Assembly (NCBI GenBank): GCA_040904825.1
Contig: JBBDSU010000020.1
Span: 101,492-165,491, forward strand
Direction of reading: 5' to 3'
From: JBBDSU01 sp040904825
GTDB lineage: Bacteria; Actinomycetota; Nitriliruptoria; Nitriliruptorales; Nitriliruptoraceae
Length of the DNA stretch: 64,000 nucleotides
In this document: positions 42,431 through 50,137 of the stretch, in pieces
How the letters are laid out: every line of letters begins with the position of its first letter
Position numbering within the stretch: the first letter of the stretch is position 1
Translations under genes and position numbers: made by a program
Notes under the pieces: model-generated
What the model was told of the DNA's origin: nothing
What the model saw: only the letters and a program-made list of their open reading frames with translations
Databases searched by the model: none

Positions 42431-42748
42431 ATGATGAGCTCTCAGCACCCAGAGATCGGCATCTGCCCGATCTGCGGTTACCGGATGCTGCCCATCCTTG
42501 ACCTCATGCCGTGTGGGCATAGCGGGGAGGTCGAACGCCAGCCACTGGAGGAACAAGGTCGGGTCTATTCATGGACGCGCTCATGGTCATCGCCCGACGA
42601 CAGCCGGCTGATCGTCATGGCGGATTTCTTTGATGGACAACTGCGGGTTACTGGGCCACTGGACGGCGACAGCGACGTTGCCATCGGTGACGCGGTCTGG
42701 GCTCACGTTGGATCTGACTCGCCGTTCGTGCTGTCGACAAGCCGATGA
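42431..42748 (+). CDS. DUF35 zinc-ribbon/OB-fold protein, thiolase partner (BbsA-like)
   Basis: 105 residues. Zinc ribbon with Cys12, Cys15, Cys28 and His30 (CPICGY and PCGH), then an OB-fold (GRVYSWTRSWSSPDDSRLIVMADFFDGQLRVTGPL, and IGDAVWAHV). DUF35 proteins bind CoA-ester substrates and pair with SCP2-like thiolases (BbsA with BbsB, ChsH2 with Ltp2). The thiolase of this module is its natural partner. ATG 42431 has AAGGAG eight bases upstream. Confidence 0.85.
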   Translation: MMSSQHPEIGICPICGYRMLPILDLMPCGHSGEVERQPLEEQGRVYSWTRSWSSPDDSRLIVMADFFDGQLRVTGPLDGDSDVAIGDAVWAHVGSDSPFVLSTSR

Positions 42749-42765
42749 GGGTCATGGCGCACGTC

Positions 42766-42914
42766 GGATCGTGAAGGTGGNNNNNNNNNNNNNNNNNNNN
42801 NNNNNNNNNNNNNNNNNNNNNNNNNNNNNNNNNNNNNNNNNNNNNNNNNNNNNNNNNNNNNNNNNNNNNNNNNNNNNNNNAAGGTGGGATCGTGAAGGTG
42901 GGATCGTGAAGGTG
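42766..42914 (+). repeat. 14-bp tandem repeat interrupted by a 100-N gap
   Basis: The unit AAGGTGGGATCGTG occurs twice in full and once in part at 42881-42914, and a matching partial copy lies at 42766-42780 on the other side of 100 Ns (42781-42880). The true copy number is therefore unknown. The array ends six bases before the GTG of the amidohydrolase gene. The gap length of exactly 100 is a placeholder. Confidence 0.85.
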
Positions 42915-42919
42915 CGCGG

Positions 42920-44122
42920 GTGACGGCCACCCTCGCCACGGATCTGGCCATCACCGGCGGGCGAGTGATCGACCCGGCGTCAGCTGTCGACGCCGCCGCC
43001 GATGTCATGGTGCACGACGGCCGGCTGGCAGAGGTCGTGCCACGAGACGCCAGCAGAGATCGAGCGACGAGCGGTGATGTCGCTGCTCGCATGGCGACAG
43101 CATCACAGGTCATCGACGCCACCGGCATGCTCGTACTTCCTGGACTTATCGATTTTCACGTCCACGTATTCGAAGGTGTGTCCCACTACGGGATCGACGC
43201 CGACACCTACTGTCTGCAGCGCGGCGTCACCAACGCCGTTGATGCAGGGTCAGCCGGCGCACAAACCTTCGCAGGCTTCAAGCGTTTTATCATGGATAGC
43301 GCGGCGACCGGTCTGCATGCGTATCTGAACATCTCGACGACGGGGATGCTCGCGCCGGAAGCCGGCGAACTCGAAGACCCCCGTTTCCTTGTTGCCGACA
43401 AGGCCCTTGCGGTCGCCACCGCCCACCCCGACGAGATCGTGGGCATCAAACTGCGGGTCGGCACCCGCAATGCGGGCCATCCTGATACTCGGCTGGCGCT
43501 CGCAACGGCCAAGTCCGTCGCCTCCGAGGCTGGCCTGCCGCTGATGGTGCATATCACCAACGCGACCCTGCCACTGGCCGACATCATGGCGACCTTGGGC
43601 TACGGCGACGTCGTCACCCATTGTTATCACGGCAAGCGTGGGGGGATTCTCACGCCCGAGGACGAAGTCGAGCATTTCGTTCTCGACGCTCTCGATCGCG
43701 GAGTGCTCCTCGATGTCGGGCATGGTCGCAGCGCACTGAATTATCACGTCGCCCGCACGGCGATGGCGGCAGGTGTCACCCCGCATCATGTGTCGAGCGA
43801 TCTCCACGTCTACAACGCTGACGGACCTGCCTATGACCTGGTCACCACCATGTCCAAGATGCTCCACTTGGGCATGGACTTGGCCGACATCGTTGCGTCA
43901 GTGACCCACCGTCCCGCCAAGGCGATGCAACGTGATGAGGTGATCGGCTCGCTCCAAGTTGGTCGCGAAGCCGACGTCACGATTGTTGAGATCCTGGAAG
44001 GAGCGTGGGACCTCGAGGATTCTGAAGGCGAAGTGGAACGGCTGGAGCACTTGATCGTTCCTCGATGGGTCGTGCGGCAAGGACGCGCGATGCCGCTGGC
44101 CGCCTCGGTCCACGAACTGTGA
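42920..44122 (+). CDS. Amidohydrolase/deacetylase-family metallohydrolase
   Basis: 400 residues, amidohydrolase superfamily TIM barrel. DFHVHVFEG supplies the two metal histidines, GIKLRVG holds the likely carboxylated lysine, MVHITN and THCYHG further histidines, and HHVSSDLHV the catalytic aspartate. N-terminal LAITGGRVIDPASAVDAAADVMVHDGRLAEV and C-terminal GREADVTIVE are the flanking beta-sandwich. Related proteins (COG3964 type) act on acylated amino or hydroxy acids; substrate unknown here. GTG 42920 has AAGGTG nine bases upstream, formed by the tandem repeat. Confidence 0.85.
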   Translation: MTATLATDLAITGGRVIDPASAVDAAADVMVHDGRLAEVVPRDASRDRATSGDVAARMATASQVIDATGMLVLPGLIDFHVHVFEGVSHYGIDADTYCLQRGVTNAVDAGSAGAQTFAGFKRFIMDSAATGLHAYLNISTTGMLAPEAGELEDPRFLVADKALAVATAHPDEIVGIKLRVGTRNAGHPDTRLALATAKSVASEAGLPLMVHITNATLPLADIMATLGYGDVVTHCYHGKRGGILTPEDEVEHFVLDALDRGVLLDVGHGRSALNYHVARTAMAAGVTPHHVSSDLHVYNADGPAYDLVTTMSKMLHLGMDLADIVASVTHRPAKAMQRDEVIGSLQVGREADVTIVEILEGAWDLEDSEGEVERLEHLIVPRWVVRQGRAMPLAASVHEL

Positions 44123-44178
44123 TGAGCAGGGAGAACCAGCCGCCATCCGACGCCATTGGTGGTGCCACTGTCATTCCA

Positions 44179-44215
44179 TGGGCTGCTTCGGTCTACGGAC
44201 TGTGATGGGCGGGAA
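44179..44215 (+). repeat. Imperfect copy of the 3' end of the amidohydrolase gene
   Basis: This 37-base stretch resembles 44096-44132, the last codons and stop of the preceding gene, offset by 83 bases. In the equivalent frame it reads PWAASVYGL-stop against PLAASVHEL-stop. Possible remnant of a partial duplication. Confidence 0.45.
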
Positions 44216-44270
44216 GTTCCCGCACCAACCGCGCGCGAGTCATCGCGCCTGATACCACTGGGAGACGCCC

Positions 44271-45371
44271 GTGTTCGACCACTTCAAAGTTCCAGAGGAC
44301 ATCGCAGTAAGGGTGCCCCTTGATCGCCTTAGGGCGGCCACCGAGGCTGTGTTCCTCAAGTGTGGCGTGCCAGCCGACGATGCTGCGCTCGGCGCAGATG
44401 CGCTGATGTTTGCTGATCTGGCAGGCATCGATACCCACGGCGTATCGAACAAGCTGCGCGACTACGCCGCCAAGTTTCAATCGGGCGTACTCAACCCAAC
44501 GCCCAACTGGACCATCGTGACCGAGACGGCCTCAACGGCGGTGATCGACGGAGATGGGGGACTGGGGCTGTTGATTGCCCCCAAGGCGATGAGCATCGCA
44601 ATGGACAAGGCCGACAAGGTTGGATCGGGCATGGTCTCGATCCGCAACGCGGGTCACGCCGGTGCGGCTGGATACCACGCACGGCTCGCACTCGAGCGGG
44701 ACATGATCGGGTGGTGCATGACTGTTTCGAGCGCCTCCAAGTCGATGTTGCCGACGTATGGCGCCGAGCCGTTGCTCGGGACTAACCCGATCGCGTTTGC
44801 CGCGCCCGCTGACAAAGAGGCTGCCTTCCTGTTCGACGCCGCGATGACGACGATTGCTGGCAACAAGATCGGACTCGCCAAGCGGATGGGCAAACCGTTG
44901 CAGGGCGGATGGGTTGCTCACGCTGACGGGACGCCTGACCTTGAAGGAGGGCCGATCGAAAAGTTCTCCACCGAAGGCAAGCCGAACCAGCTGCCGTTGG
45001 GCAGCACCCGGGAGCTGGGCTCCCACAAGGGTTACGGCATGGCGATGATCGTCGACATCCTGTGCGGGCAACTGTCGTTCGCACCTGGCTATTCGACACT
45101 GGCCGACGACCGCGGCGGGCACTTTGTTGCCGCGTGGGATGTCGCGGCATTCGGAGAACCATCCGAGTTCAAGCGCAACATGGACGGAATGCTGGGCCGG
45201 CTGCGGACCTCGAAACCTATGGCTGGCGCCGAGCGCGTGTACTACGCCGGATTGATCGAGGTTGAAACCGAGCAGGAGCGGCGAGAGCGCGGGATTCCAT
45301 TGCATCCCGAAGTTGTCGACTGGTTCCGGCAAGCATGTGACGAGTTCGACATTCCCTTCGACCTCGCCTAA
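44271..45371 (+). CDS. Malate/L-lactate/sulfolactate dehydrogenase-family (Ldh2) oxidoreductase
   Basis: 366 residues of the NAD(P)-dependent MDH2/Ldh family, unrelated to Rossmann malate dehydrogenases. Motifs: GIDTHGVSNKL, DGDGGLGLLIAPKAM, NAGHAGAAGYHARLAL, GTNPIAFAAP, LPLGSTRELGSHKGYGMAMIVDIL. The family reduces or oxidises 2-keto/2-hydroxy acids (malate, ureidoglycolate, 2,3-diketogulonate, sulfolactate); the substrate cannot be chosen from sequence. GTG 44271 has GGGAG about seven bases upstream. Probably co-transcribed with the amidohydrolase. Confidence 0.85.
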   Translation: MFDHFKVPEDIAVRVPLDRLRAATEAVFLKCGVPADDAALGADALMFADLAGIDTHGVSNKLRDYAAKFQSGVLNPTPNWTIVTETASTAVIDGDGGLGLLIAPKAMSIAMDKADKVGSGMVSIRNAGHAGAAGYHARLALERDMIGWCMTVSSASKSMLPTYGAEPLLGTNPIAFAAPADKEAAFLFDAAMTTIAGNKIGLAKRMGKPLQGGWVAHADGTPDLEGGPIEKFSTEGKPNQLPLGSTRELGSHKGYGMAMIVDILCGQLSFAPGYSTLADDRGGHFVAAWDVAAFGEPSEFKRNMDGMLGRLRTSKPMAGAERVYYAGLIEVETEQERRERGIPLHPEVVDWFRQACDEFDIPFDLA

Positions 45372-45384
45372 CCGGCCGGCAAGG

Positions 45385-46338
45385 TCAGGCGTCGGCGTCG
45401 AGCACGACTTTCAGGCGCCCGACCGCCGGCCGTGCGGCCAGCCGGAAGGCTTCCTCGGTGCGGTTAGTCGGAAGGACGTGCGTGACGTAGTTGCTCATGA
45501 TCCCTGGGTAACGCGCCGCGTAGGCGATCGCTTCGTGCAACGCTTCGCGGCGTCCGGTCTTGGGTGTGCGACCGAAGCGTAGTGACACGTTGCGCTCCAT
45601 CAATGGCCCAATGCGCAGTGGGTACACCGCTTCATCGGGGATACCGAAATAGATGATCGTGCCGTGGTGGTCAACGACGCTGATTGCGTCGTCGAGCGTG
45701 CCGACTTGATGGCCGACAGCCTCAATCACGATGTCGAAACGGTCCGTCGTCGACTGTGACCATGTGCGACTGGTCAAGGTGACAGCCTCGTCCACACCGA
45801 ACGTCGCCGCTACGTCTGAGCGGTCGACGATGTCGACGCCAGTGACGTGGGAGGCTCCCTTGTCTTTGAGTGCGTGGGCGAACCACAGGCCAATCGGGCC
45901 AAGGCCGATAACAGCCGCGCGGCAGCCCTCAATGCCGGGGACGCCTTCGAGCGCGCTCAGGATGCAGGCCAACGGTTGCAGGGCCACAGCATGGGCCGGT
46001 TCAAGGTCGGCAGGGGACGGCACCAGTTCGTCTGCTCGGGACACGACGTATTCGCGCAGCCCGTGCGGGTCGGACACCCAGCCGACGACCCGTGTGCCGA
46101 CGGGAATATCGCTGCTGGTAGCGACAACTTCACCGACGATCTCGTGAAGCGAGCGTCCGAGATCACCCGGCTCGTCGTTGAGTTGTCCGTTCCAGCATCG
46201 AGGAATATCGCTGCCGCAGATGCCGCCCGACAGGAACCGCATGATCACCTGCCCTTCGGGCAGTTCCTCTTCAGTGGGAGTGTCGACTTCGAGTCGTCGG
46301 AAACTCATAGGTCCGTCAAGGCGGTAGGCCCACATCAT
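45385..46338 (-). CDS. Zinc-type medium-chain alcohol dehydrogenase family protein
   Basis: 317 residues, MDR superfamily. Catalytic-zinc cysteine in GGICGSDIP, SLHEIVGEVV, and the nucleotide motif AAVIGLGPIGLWFAHALKDKGASHVTGVD. The structural-zinc lobe (CxxCxxC) is missing and the protein is about 30 residues shorter than typical ADHs, so it is closer to sorbitol/threonine-dehydrogenase-like atypical forms. Start ATG 46338 with AGGAAGG ten bases upstream. Ends 13 bases from the convergent Ldh-family gene. Confidence 0.8.
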   Translation of the reverse strand: MMWAYRLDGPMSFRRLEVDTPTEEELPEGQVIMRFLSGGICGSDIPRCWNGQLNDEPGDLGRSLHEIVGEVVATSSDIPVGTRVVGWVSDPHGLREYVVSRADELVPSPADLEPAHAVALQPLACILSALEGVPGIEGCRAAVIGLGPIGLWFAHALKDKGASHVTGVDIVDRSDVAATFGVDEAVTLTSRTWSQSTTDRFDIVIEAVGHQVGTLDDAISVVDHHGTIIYFGIPDEAVYPLRIGPLMERNVSLRFGRTPKTGRREALHEAIAYAARYPGIMSNYVTHVLPTNRTEEAFRLAARPAVGRLKVVLDADA

Positions 46339-46621
46339 CGTCGCGACACCTTCCTGCGGGGGAATTCGGCCGTTGCCGTCAACGACCGACCGGCCACATT
46401 AGGCAAACCCTCGATTATCTCCAACACGGGGTGCCAGTGTCGTGTCGCAGCATGAAGCGACGTGGTGAGCGGTGGGATGGGCGGCGGGATACCGGTCACG
46501 TTCAGGCGGCCACGTCATGATGCGTACCCTGCTGGAGCAACCTCGTGACCAGTGCCGCGACCTGGCCAGCGGCGGTCATGTAGACGAAATGCGGAAAAGA
46601 ACGCGGGCAGGGAGGTCAAGG

Positions 46622-46846
46622 ATGGTCGAGGCTTCTCATCCGCTCGTGCCGCGACTCGAAGGCTACGAAGCTCATTTCGTGCCAGCATTCCGTGCCACTA
46701 AATCCTACCGATGCCCGGGCTGCCACAATGACGTCGTCACAGGTGTCAGCCACACCGTCGCCTGGCCGATTGAGTATGTCGACGACCGCCGACACTGGCA
46801 TCTGCACTGCTGGCGTGTGGCCGCGGGCAGAGGCCGAACCGGGTAG
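46622..46846 (+). CDS. Small zinc-finger-like conserved actinobacterial protein
   Basis: 74 residues with CPGC (Cys31, Cys34), a downstream His44 and RRHWHLHCW (His58, His60, His62, Cys63), enough to hold one or two zinc ions. PRLEGYEAHFVPAFRATKSYRCPGC followed by HTVAWP and RRHWHxxCW is a pattern I associate with small actinobacterial proteins often labelled ATP/GTP-binding, without proof of function. ATG 46622 has GGGAGG seven bases before it. Confidence 0.68.
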   Translation: MVEASHPLVPRLEGYEAHFVPAFRATKSYRCPGCHNDVVTGVSHTVAWPIEYVDDRRHWHLHCWRVAAGRGRTG

Positions 46847-46909
46847 CGTCGCACGGCCTGTGATATCCGCGACAGTGAGTGCGACAGTGAGCGCGCCCGT
46901 GAGGTTGAC

Positions 46910-47068
46910 ATGCCCCCCAGTGACCGCAACAGCCCCAAATCTGGGCGCCAGCCTCCCCGCGATGCGTTTGAGCGTCGCGCGGCCCGCAACAAGACGGTCG
47001 TCATCTTCATGGCGGTGCTCATGGCATTGTCACTGCTGGCCGTCCCGCTGACACAATTGTTGTCGTGA
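46910..47068 (+). CDS. Small single-pass membrane protein upstream of cyclophilin gene
   Basis: 52 residues. A polar, basic N-terminus (PPSDRNSPKSGRQPPRDAFERRAARNK) is followed by one membrane helix (TVVIFMAVLMALSLLAVPL) ending in TQLLS. ATG 46910 has GAGG five bases upstream. It precedes the cyclophilin gene by 151 bases in the same direction. No homologue recognised; the orderly topology and ribosome site argue that it is real. Confidence 0.55.
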   Translation: MPPSDRNSPKSGRQPPRDAFERRAARNKTVVIFMAVLMALSLLAVPLTQLLS

Positions 47069-47219
47069 CCAGTGATGTCGTGACCAGCGGCCTGACGGTT
47101 CGACGCCTGAGGCAGCCTGGAATGTCGGCAGCGTGCCGATGAACACGACACCGTTTCCCGCGATTCAACGCTGAGCTGTTGACCGACCTTGCCTGCTGAC
47201 TGATTGAGAAGGATTACCC

Positions 47220-47735
47220 GTGGCTACCTCGTATCAGAACCCTCCCGATCTGACGATCGACCCTTCGACGACGTACACCGCAACGATCTCTACGAATCGT
47301 GGTGACATCTCCGTGAAGTTGTTTGCCGAGGACGCACCGCAGACAGTGAACAATTTCGTCTTTCTCGCGCAAGAAGGGTTCTACGACGGCGTCATTTTTC
47401 ATCGTGTCATCGAAAACTTCATGATTCAGGGGGGAGATCCCACCGGTACCGGGACCGGTGGCCCCGGTTACCGCTTCGACGATGAGCTCAACGCCTCCCG
47501 ATCACGTGGGTACCGGATGGGAACCCTTGCGATGGCGAACGCCGGGCCGAACACCAACGGTTCACAGTTCTTCATCATGCATGCCGACTACGGACTTCCG
47601 CCGCAGTACTCGGTGTTCGGCCAGGCCATCGACGGGCTGGATGTCGTCGATGACATCGCCACGTCGGCGACTGACGGGCGGGACCGTCCGGTAGAAGACG
47701 TCGTCATCAGCACGATCGACATCGTCGAGGGCTGA
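47220..47735 (+). CDS. ppiB: Peptidyl-prolyl cis-trans isomerase, cyclophilin type
   Basis: 171 residues. Complete cyclophilin core: VIFHRVIENFMIQGGDPTGTGTGGPGY with the catalytic arginine, RGTLAMANAGPNTNGSQFFI-type segment (MGTLAMANAG, GSQFFIMHAD) and YSVFGQAIDGLDVVD. No signal peptide, so cytoplasmic. GTG 47220 has AAGGA about eight bases upstream. Confidence 0.96.
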   Translation: MATSYQNPPDLTIDPSTTYTATISTNRGDISVKLFAEDAPQTVNNFVFLAQEGFYDGVIFHRVIENFMIQGGDPTGTGTGGPGYRFDDELNASRSRGYRMGTLAMANAGPNTNGSQFFIMHADYGLPPQYSVFGQAIDGLDVVDDIATSATDGRDRPVEDVVISTIDIVEG

Positions 47736-47741
47736 TGCCTG

Positions 47742-47852
47742 TCATCCCGGCAACGGGAACGGGAGGGCGTCAAGTTCCCTGATCGTCGCTTTGGGACGTC
47801 CGTCAGCCTTCTTCGTCAGGGCTTCGGTACACGTTGGCGACCTGCCGGGATG
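47742..47852. other. Inverted repeats between convergent genes
   Basis: CATCCCGGCA (47742-47751) and TGCCGGGATG (47843-47852) form a perfect 10-bp inverted repeat enclosing 91 bases, and GGGAAC/GTTCCC (47754-47759, 47773-47778) lies inside. It sits between the convergent cyclophilin gene and an unknown gene, so it may terminate both transcripts. Confidence 0.3.
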
Positions 47853-47859
47853 TGCCGGG

Positions 47860-48309
47860 TCATTGGCCCGAATTGTCATTCTTAGGAGCGTCATCGCCAG
47901 GCCATGGCGGAAGCTCCGACAGTTCGACGCTGGGTGGCCGCTGGCCTTGCACATAGTGGCGCATCCGCCGCGGATAGCCGACCTTGCTCGCGTCATAGAC
48001 AGGAACGGCCAGACGCTGGCATAGCTTCGCCGCGTCCGCAGGGGAGTCGATAGAACGGCGGAGGTGCTCACCGTCGTCAGCAACCAACAGCAGCGATGTG
48101 CCGTACATCTTCGTGCGAGGTTCGACATAGCCTTCGACACCGCGGCGCGACTTGGCGAATTCAGTCAGATCGCGGGTTACGTCACTTGGTACGCCCCGCC
48201 CTTGGCCGGTCTTGGCGGGCTCACCGCGGCCGGACCGCGCTGCCGCCTCACCAGCGCTGCTGGCCTGGTCGCCACGCATCCATCGCTTGATTCGGTCGAA
48301 CGCGGCCAC
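47860..48309 (-). CDS. Conserved actinobacterial protein of unknown function
   Basis: 149 residues from GTG 48309 (GAGGGA a few bases upstream); the frame can be read from 48381. After a variable linker comes a compact segment FAKSRRGVEGYVEPRTKMYGTSLLLVADDGEH, DAAKLCQRLAVPVYDASKVGYPRRMRHY, typical of a conserved actinobacterial family of unknown role. No catalytic motif or membrane segment is visible. Base composition and codon bias agree with neighbours. Confidence 0.75.
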   Translation of the reverse strand: MAAFDRIKRWMRGDQASSAGEAAARSGRGEPAKTGQGRGVPSDVTRDLTEFAKSRRGVEGYVEPRTKMYGTSLLLVADDGEHLRRSIDSPADAAKLCQRLAVPVYDASKVGYPRRMRHYVQGQRPPSVELSELPPWPGDDAPKNDNSGQ

Positions 48310-48427
48310 ATGTCCCTCGTCGTTTTGCTCATAGTGTGATGCTCTATGGTGCCTGCGTTGAAAGGCTATCGAGCGCTGCATGGGATCGACGCTGCCGAAG
48401 TCCGTCCTGATGTCAACGCGGCAGGGA

Positions 48428-48841
48428 CTACTCGGCCGACGAATCGTCGATCAACTCGATGAGGACACCTCCGGTTCCTTTGGGATGAACGAAAGCAATC
48501 CGATGGCCGCCACCTCCTTGACGGGGCTCATCATCGATCAGCGCGATGTTCTCGTCTCGCAGGTGGTCCATGGCGCTGTCCAAGGAACCGACACCGAATC
48601 CGAGGTGGTGGAGCCCAGGGCCCCGGCGCGCGAGAAACTTCGCCACCGGAGAATCCTGAGATGTGGGTGCAATCAGCTGAATGCTGATACCACCCACATC
48701 GAGCATGGCTTCCTCAACGCCATCGCTCGCTACGACTTCACGAGAACGTGGCACCAATCCGAACGCTCGCTCGTAGAAAGAGAGCGTCTCGTCGAGGTCT
48801 TCGACTGCAATGGCGATCTGATCGATGCGTGTCACCTGCAC
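48428..48841 (-). CDS. mce: Methylmalonyl-CoA epimerase with a substituted metal ligand
   Basis: 137-residue vicinal-oxygen-chelate protein interconverting (2S)- and (2R)-methylmalonyl-CoA in propionyl-CoA metabolism. Three of the four usual metal ligands are present: Gln55 (SIQLIAP), a histidine of LHHLGF (78/79) and Glu129 (VLIELI). The first, normally His in IDHIGIAV, is Gln8 (IDQIAIAV). ATG 48841. Divergent from atoB; meaB follows on the other side, as expected for a methylmalonyl-CoA pathway cluster. Confidence 0.88.
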   Translation of the reverse strand: MQVTRIDQIAIAVEDLDETLSFYERAFGLVPRSREVVASDGVEEAMLDVGGISIQLIAPTSQDSPVAKFLARRGPGLHHLGFGVGSLDSAMDHLRDENIALIDDEPRQGGGGHRIAFVHPKGTGGVLIELIDDSSAE

Positions 48842-48952
48842 ATCTGACTCCTGACAACAAAGCGGACATCACGTCAAGGCGGCAATCGTGTCATCAACCG
48901 GCGCGACGTACCTCGCGGTCTACCATGCTGGGGACTGATTCTGGAGTTCACC

Positions 48953-50137
48953 GTGCAGGATGACATTGTCATAGTTGGTGCTGCCAGGACGCCCATCGGC
49001 CGGCTTGGCGGGACGCTGGCATCGTTGCGCGCGGTTGATCTCGGCGCGACAGCGATCGCCGGCGCGGTCGAGCGCGCCGGATGCGATCCGACCGACGTCA
49101 AACATGTCGTGATGGGGCATGTCCTTCAGGCGGGCCAAGGCCAGATCACTGCGCGTCAGGCGGCGATCGCCGCAGGGCTTGGCATGGCGATTCCCGCCGA
49201 AACGATCAACAAGGTGTGCCTGTCCGGCATGACCGCGATCGCGCGCGCCCGCGACCTTGTTGCATTGGGTCATGCCGAGGTTGTGGTCGCAGGTGGCATG
49301 GAGTCGATGTCGCAGGCTCCCTACATCCTCGACCGAGCCAGATTCGGCTACCGGTTCGGGCACGCAGAAGTGCGCGACAGCCTGTTGCACGACGGGCTGA
49401 CGTGCGCCATCGATAGGTGTTCGATGGGTGAGGCAACCGAGCAATATCAGCGTGACCACGCGCTGGATATTTCTCGTGGCGACCAAGACGAATGGTCGGC
49501 TCGATCGCACGCTCGGGCTGCAGCGGCGCGTGACAGCGGAGCGGTTGACACAGAGATCGTGCCGGTCACCACGACCGGCCGTCAGCCGGCGACGGTGACG
49601 TCCGATGAAGGCATCCGCGATGATGCCGATGCCGCAACCCTTGCAGGACTTCGGGCAGCGTTTGTCGATGACGGCACGATCACCGCAGGCAACGCGTCAC
49701 AGATCTCTGATGGTGCGGCGGCCGTCGTGGTGACAACACGTCGATTTGCTGATCAGCGAGGACTTGATGTGCTCGCCGTGATTGACGGATGGGCGACGGT
49801 TGCCGGCCCAGATCCGTCACTTCACTTCCAGCCGTCGGCAGCGATTACTGCTGCTGCTGGCCGGCTCGGCGTCGATCCTTCGGGGTTCGATCGCTACGAG
49901 ATCAACGAGGCTTTTGCATCGGTCGCGGTGGCGTCGACACGCGCCTTGGGTATTGACCCAGAGGTGGTCAACGTGCGGGGTGGCGCCATCGCGCTCGGGC
50001 ATCCGATCGGATGCTCCGGCGCTCGCCTGGTCGTCACCCTGGTCGACGAATTGCGACAACGTGGTGGCGGGCGTGGCGCCGCGGCGTTGTGCGGCGGCGG
50101 GGGCCAGGGCGATGCGATGATTGTCACGGTCGGGTGA
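48953..50137 (+). CDS. atoB: Acetyl-CoA C-acetyltransferase (thiolase)
   Basis: 394-residue classical thiolase with all catalytic elements: nucleophilic Cys in NKVCLSGM, YEINEAFAS, GGAIALGHPIGCSGA and the final Cys in ALCGGGGQGDA. GTG 48953 has GGAG six bases upstream. Adjacent to mce as in M. tuberculosis (Rv1322A-fadA4). Its stop overlaps the meaB GTG (GTGA). The upstream 110 bases hold the divergent mce/atoB promoters. Confidence 0.95.
   Translation: MQDDIVIVGAARTPIGRLGGTLASLRAVDLGATAIAGAVERAGCDPTDVKHVVMGHVLQAGQGQITARQAAIAAGLGMAIPAETINKVCLSGMTAIARARDLVALGHAEVVVAGGMESMSQAPYILDRARFGYRFGHAEVRDSLLHDGLTCAIDRCSMGEATEQYQRDHALDISRGDQDEWSARSHARAAAARDSGAVDTEIVPVTTTGRQPATVTSDEGIRDDADAATLAGLRAAFVDDGTITAGNASQISDGAAAVVVTTRRFADQRGLDVLAVIDGWATVAGPDPSLHFQPSAAITAAAGRLGVDPSGFDRYEINEAFASVAVASTRALGIDPEVVNVRGGAIALGHPIGCSGARLVVTLVDELRQRGGGRGAAALCGGGGQGDAMIVTVG

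Noticed and set aside
42881..42914. CRISPR-like array at the 14-bp repeats
   Set aside because: Units are directly adjacent with no spacers and are too short; no cas gene is present.
42630..42923. Plus-strand frame spanning the first N gap
   Set aside because: Created by reading through 100 Ns in a 14-bp repeat; no coding evidence on either side in that frame.
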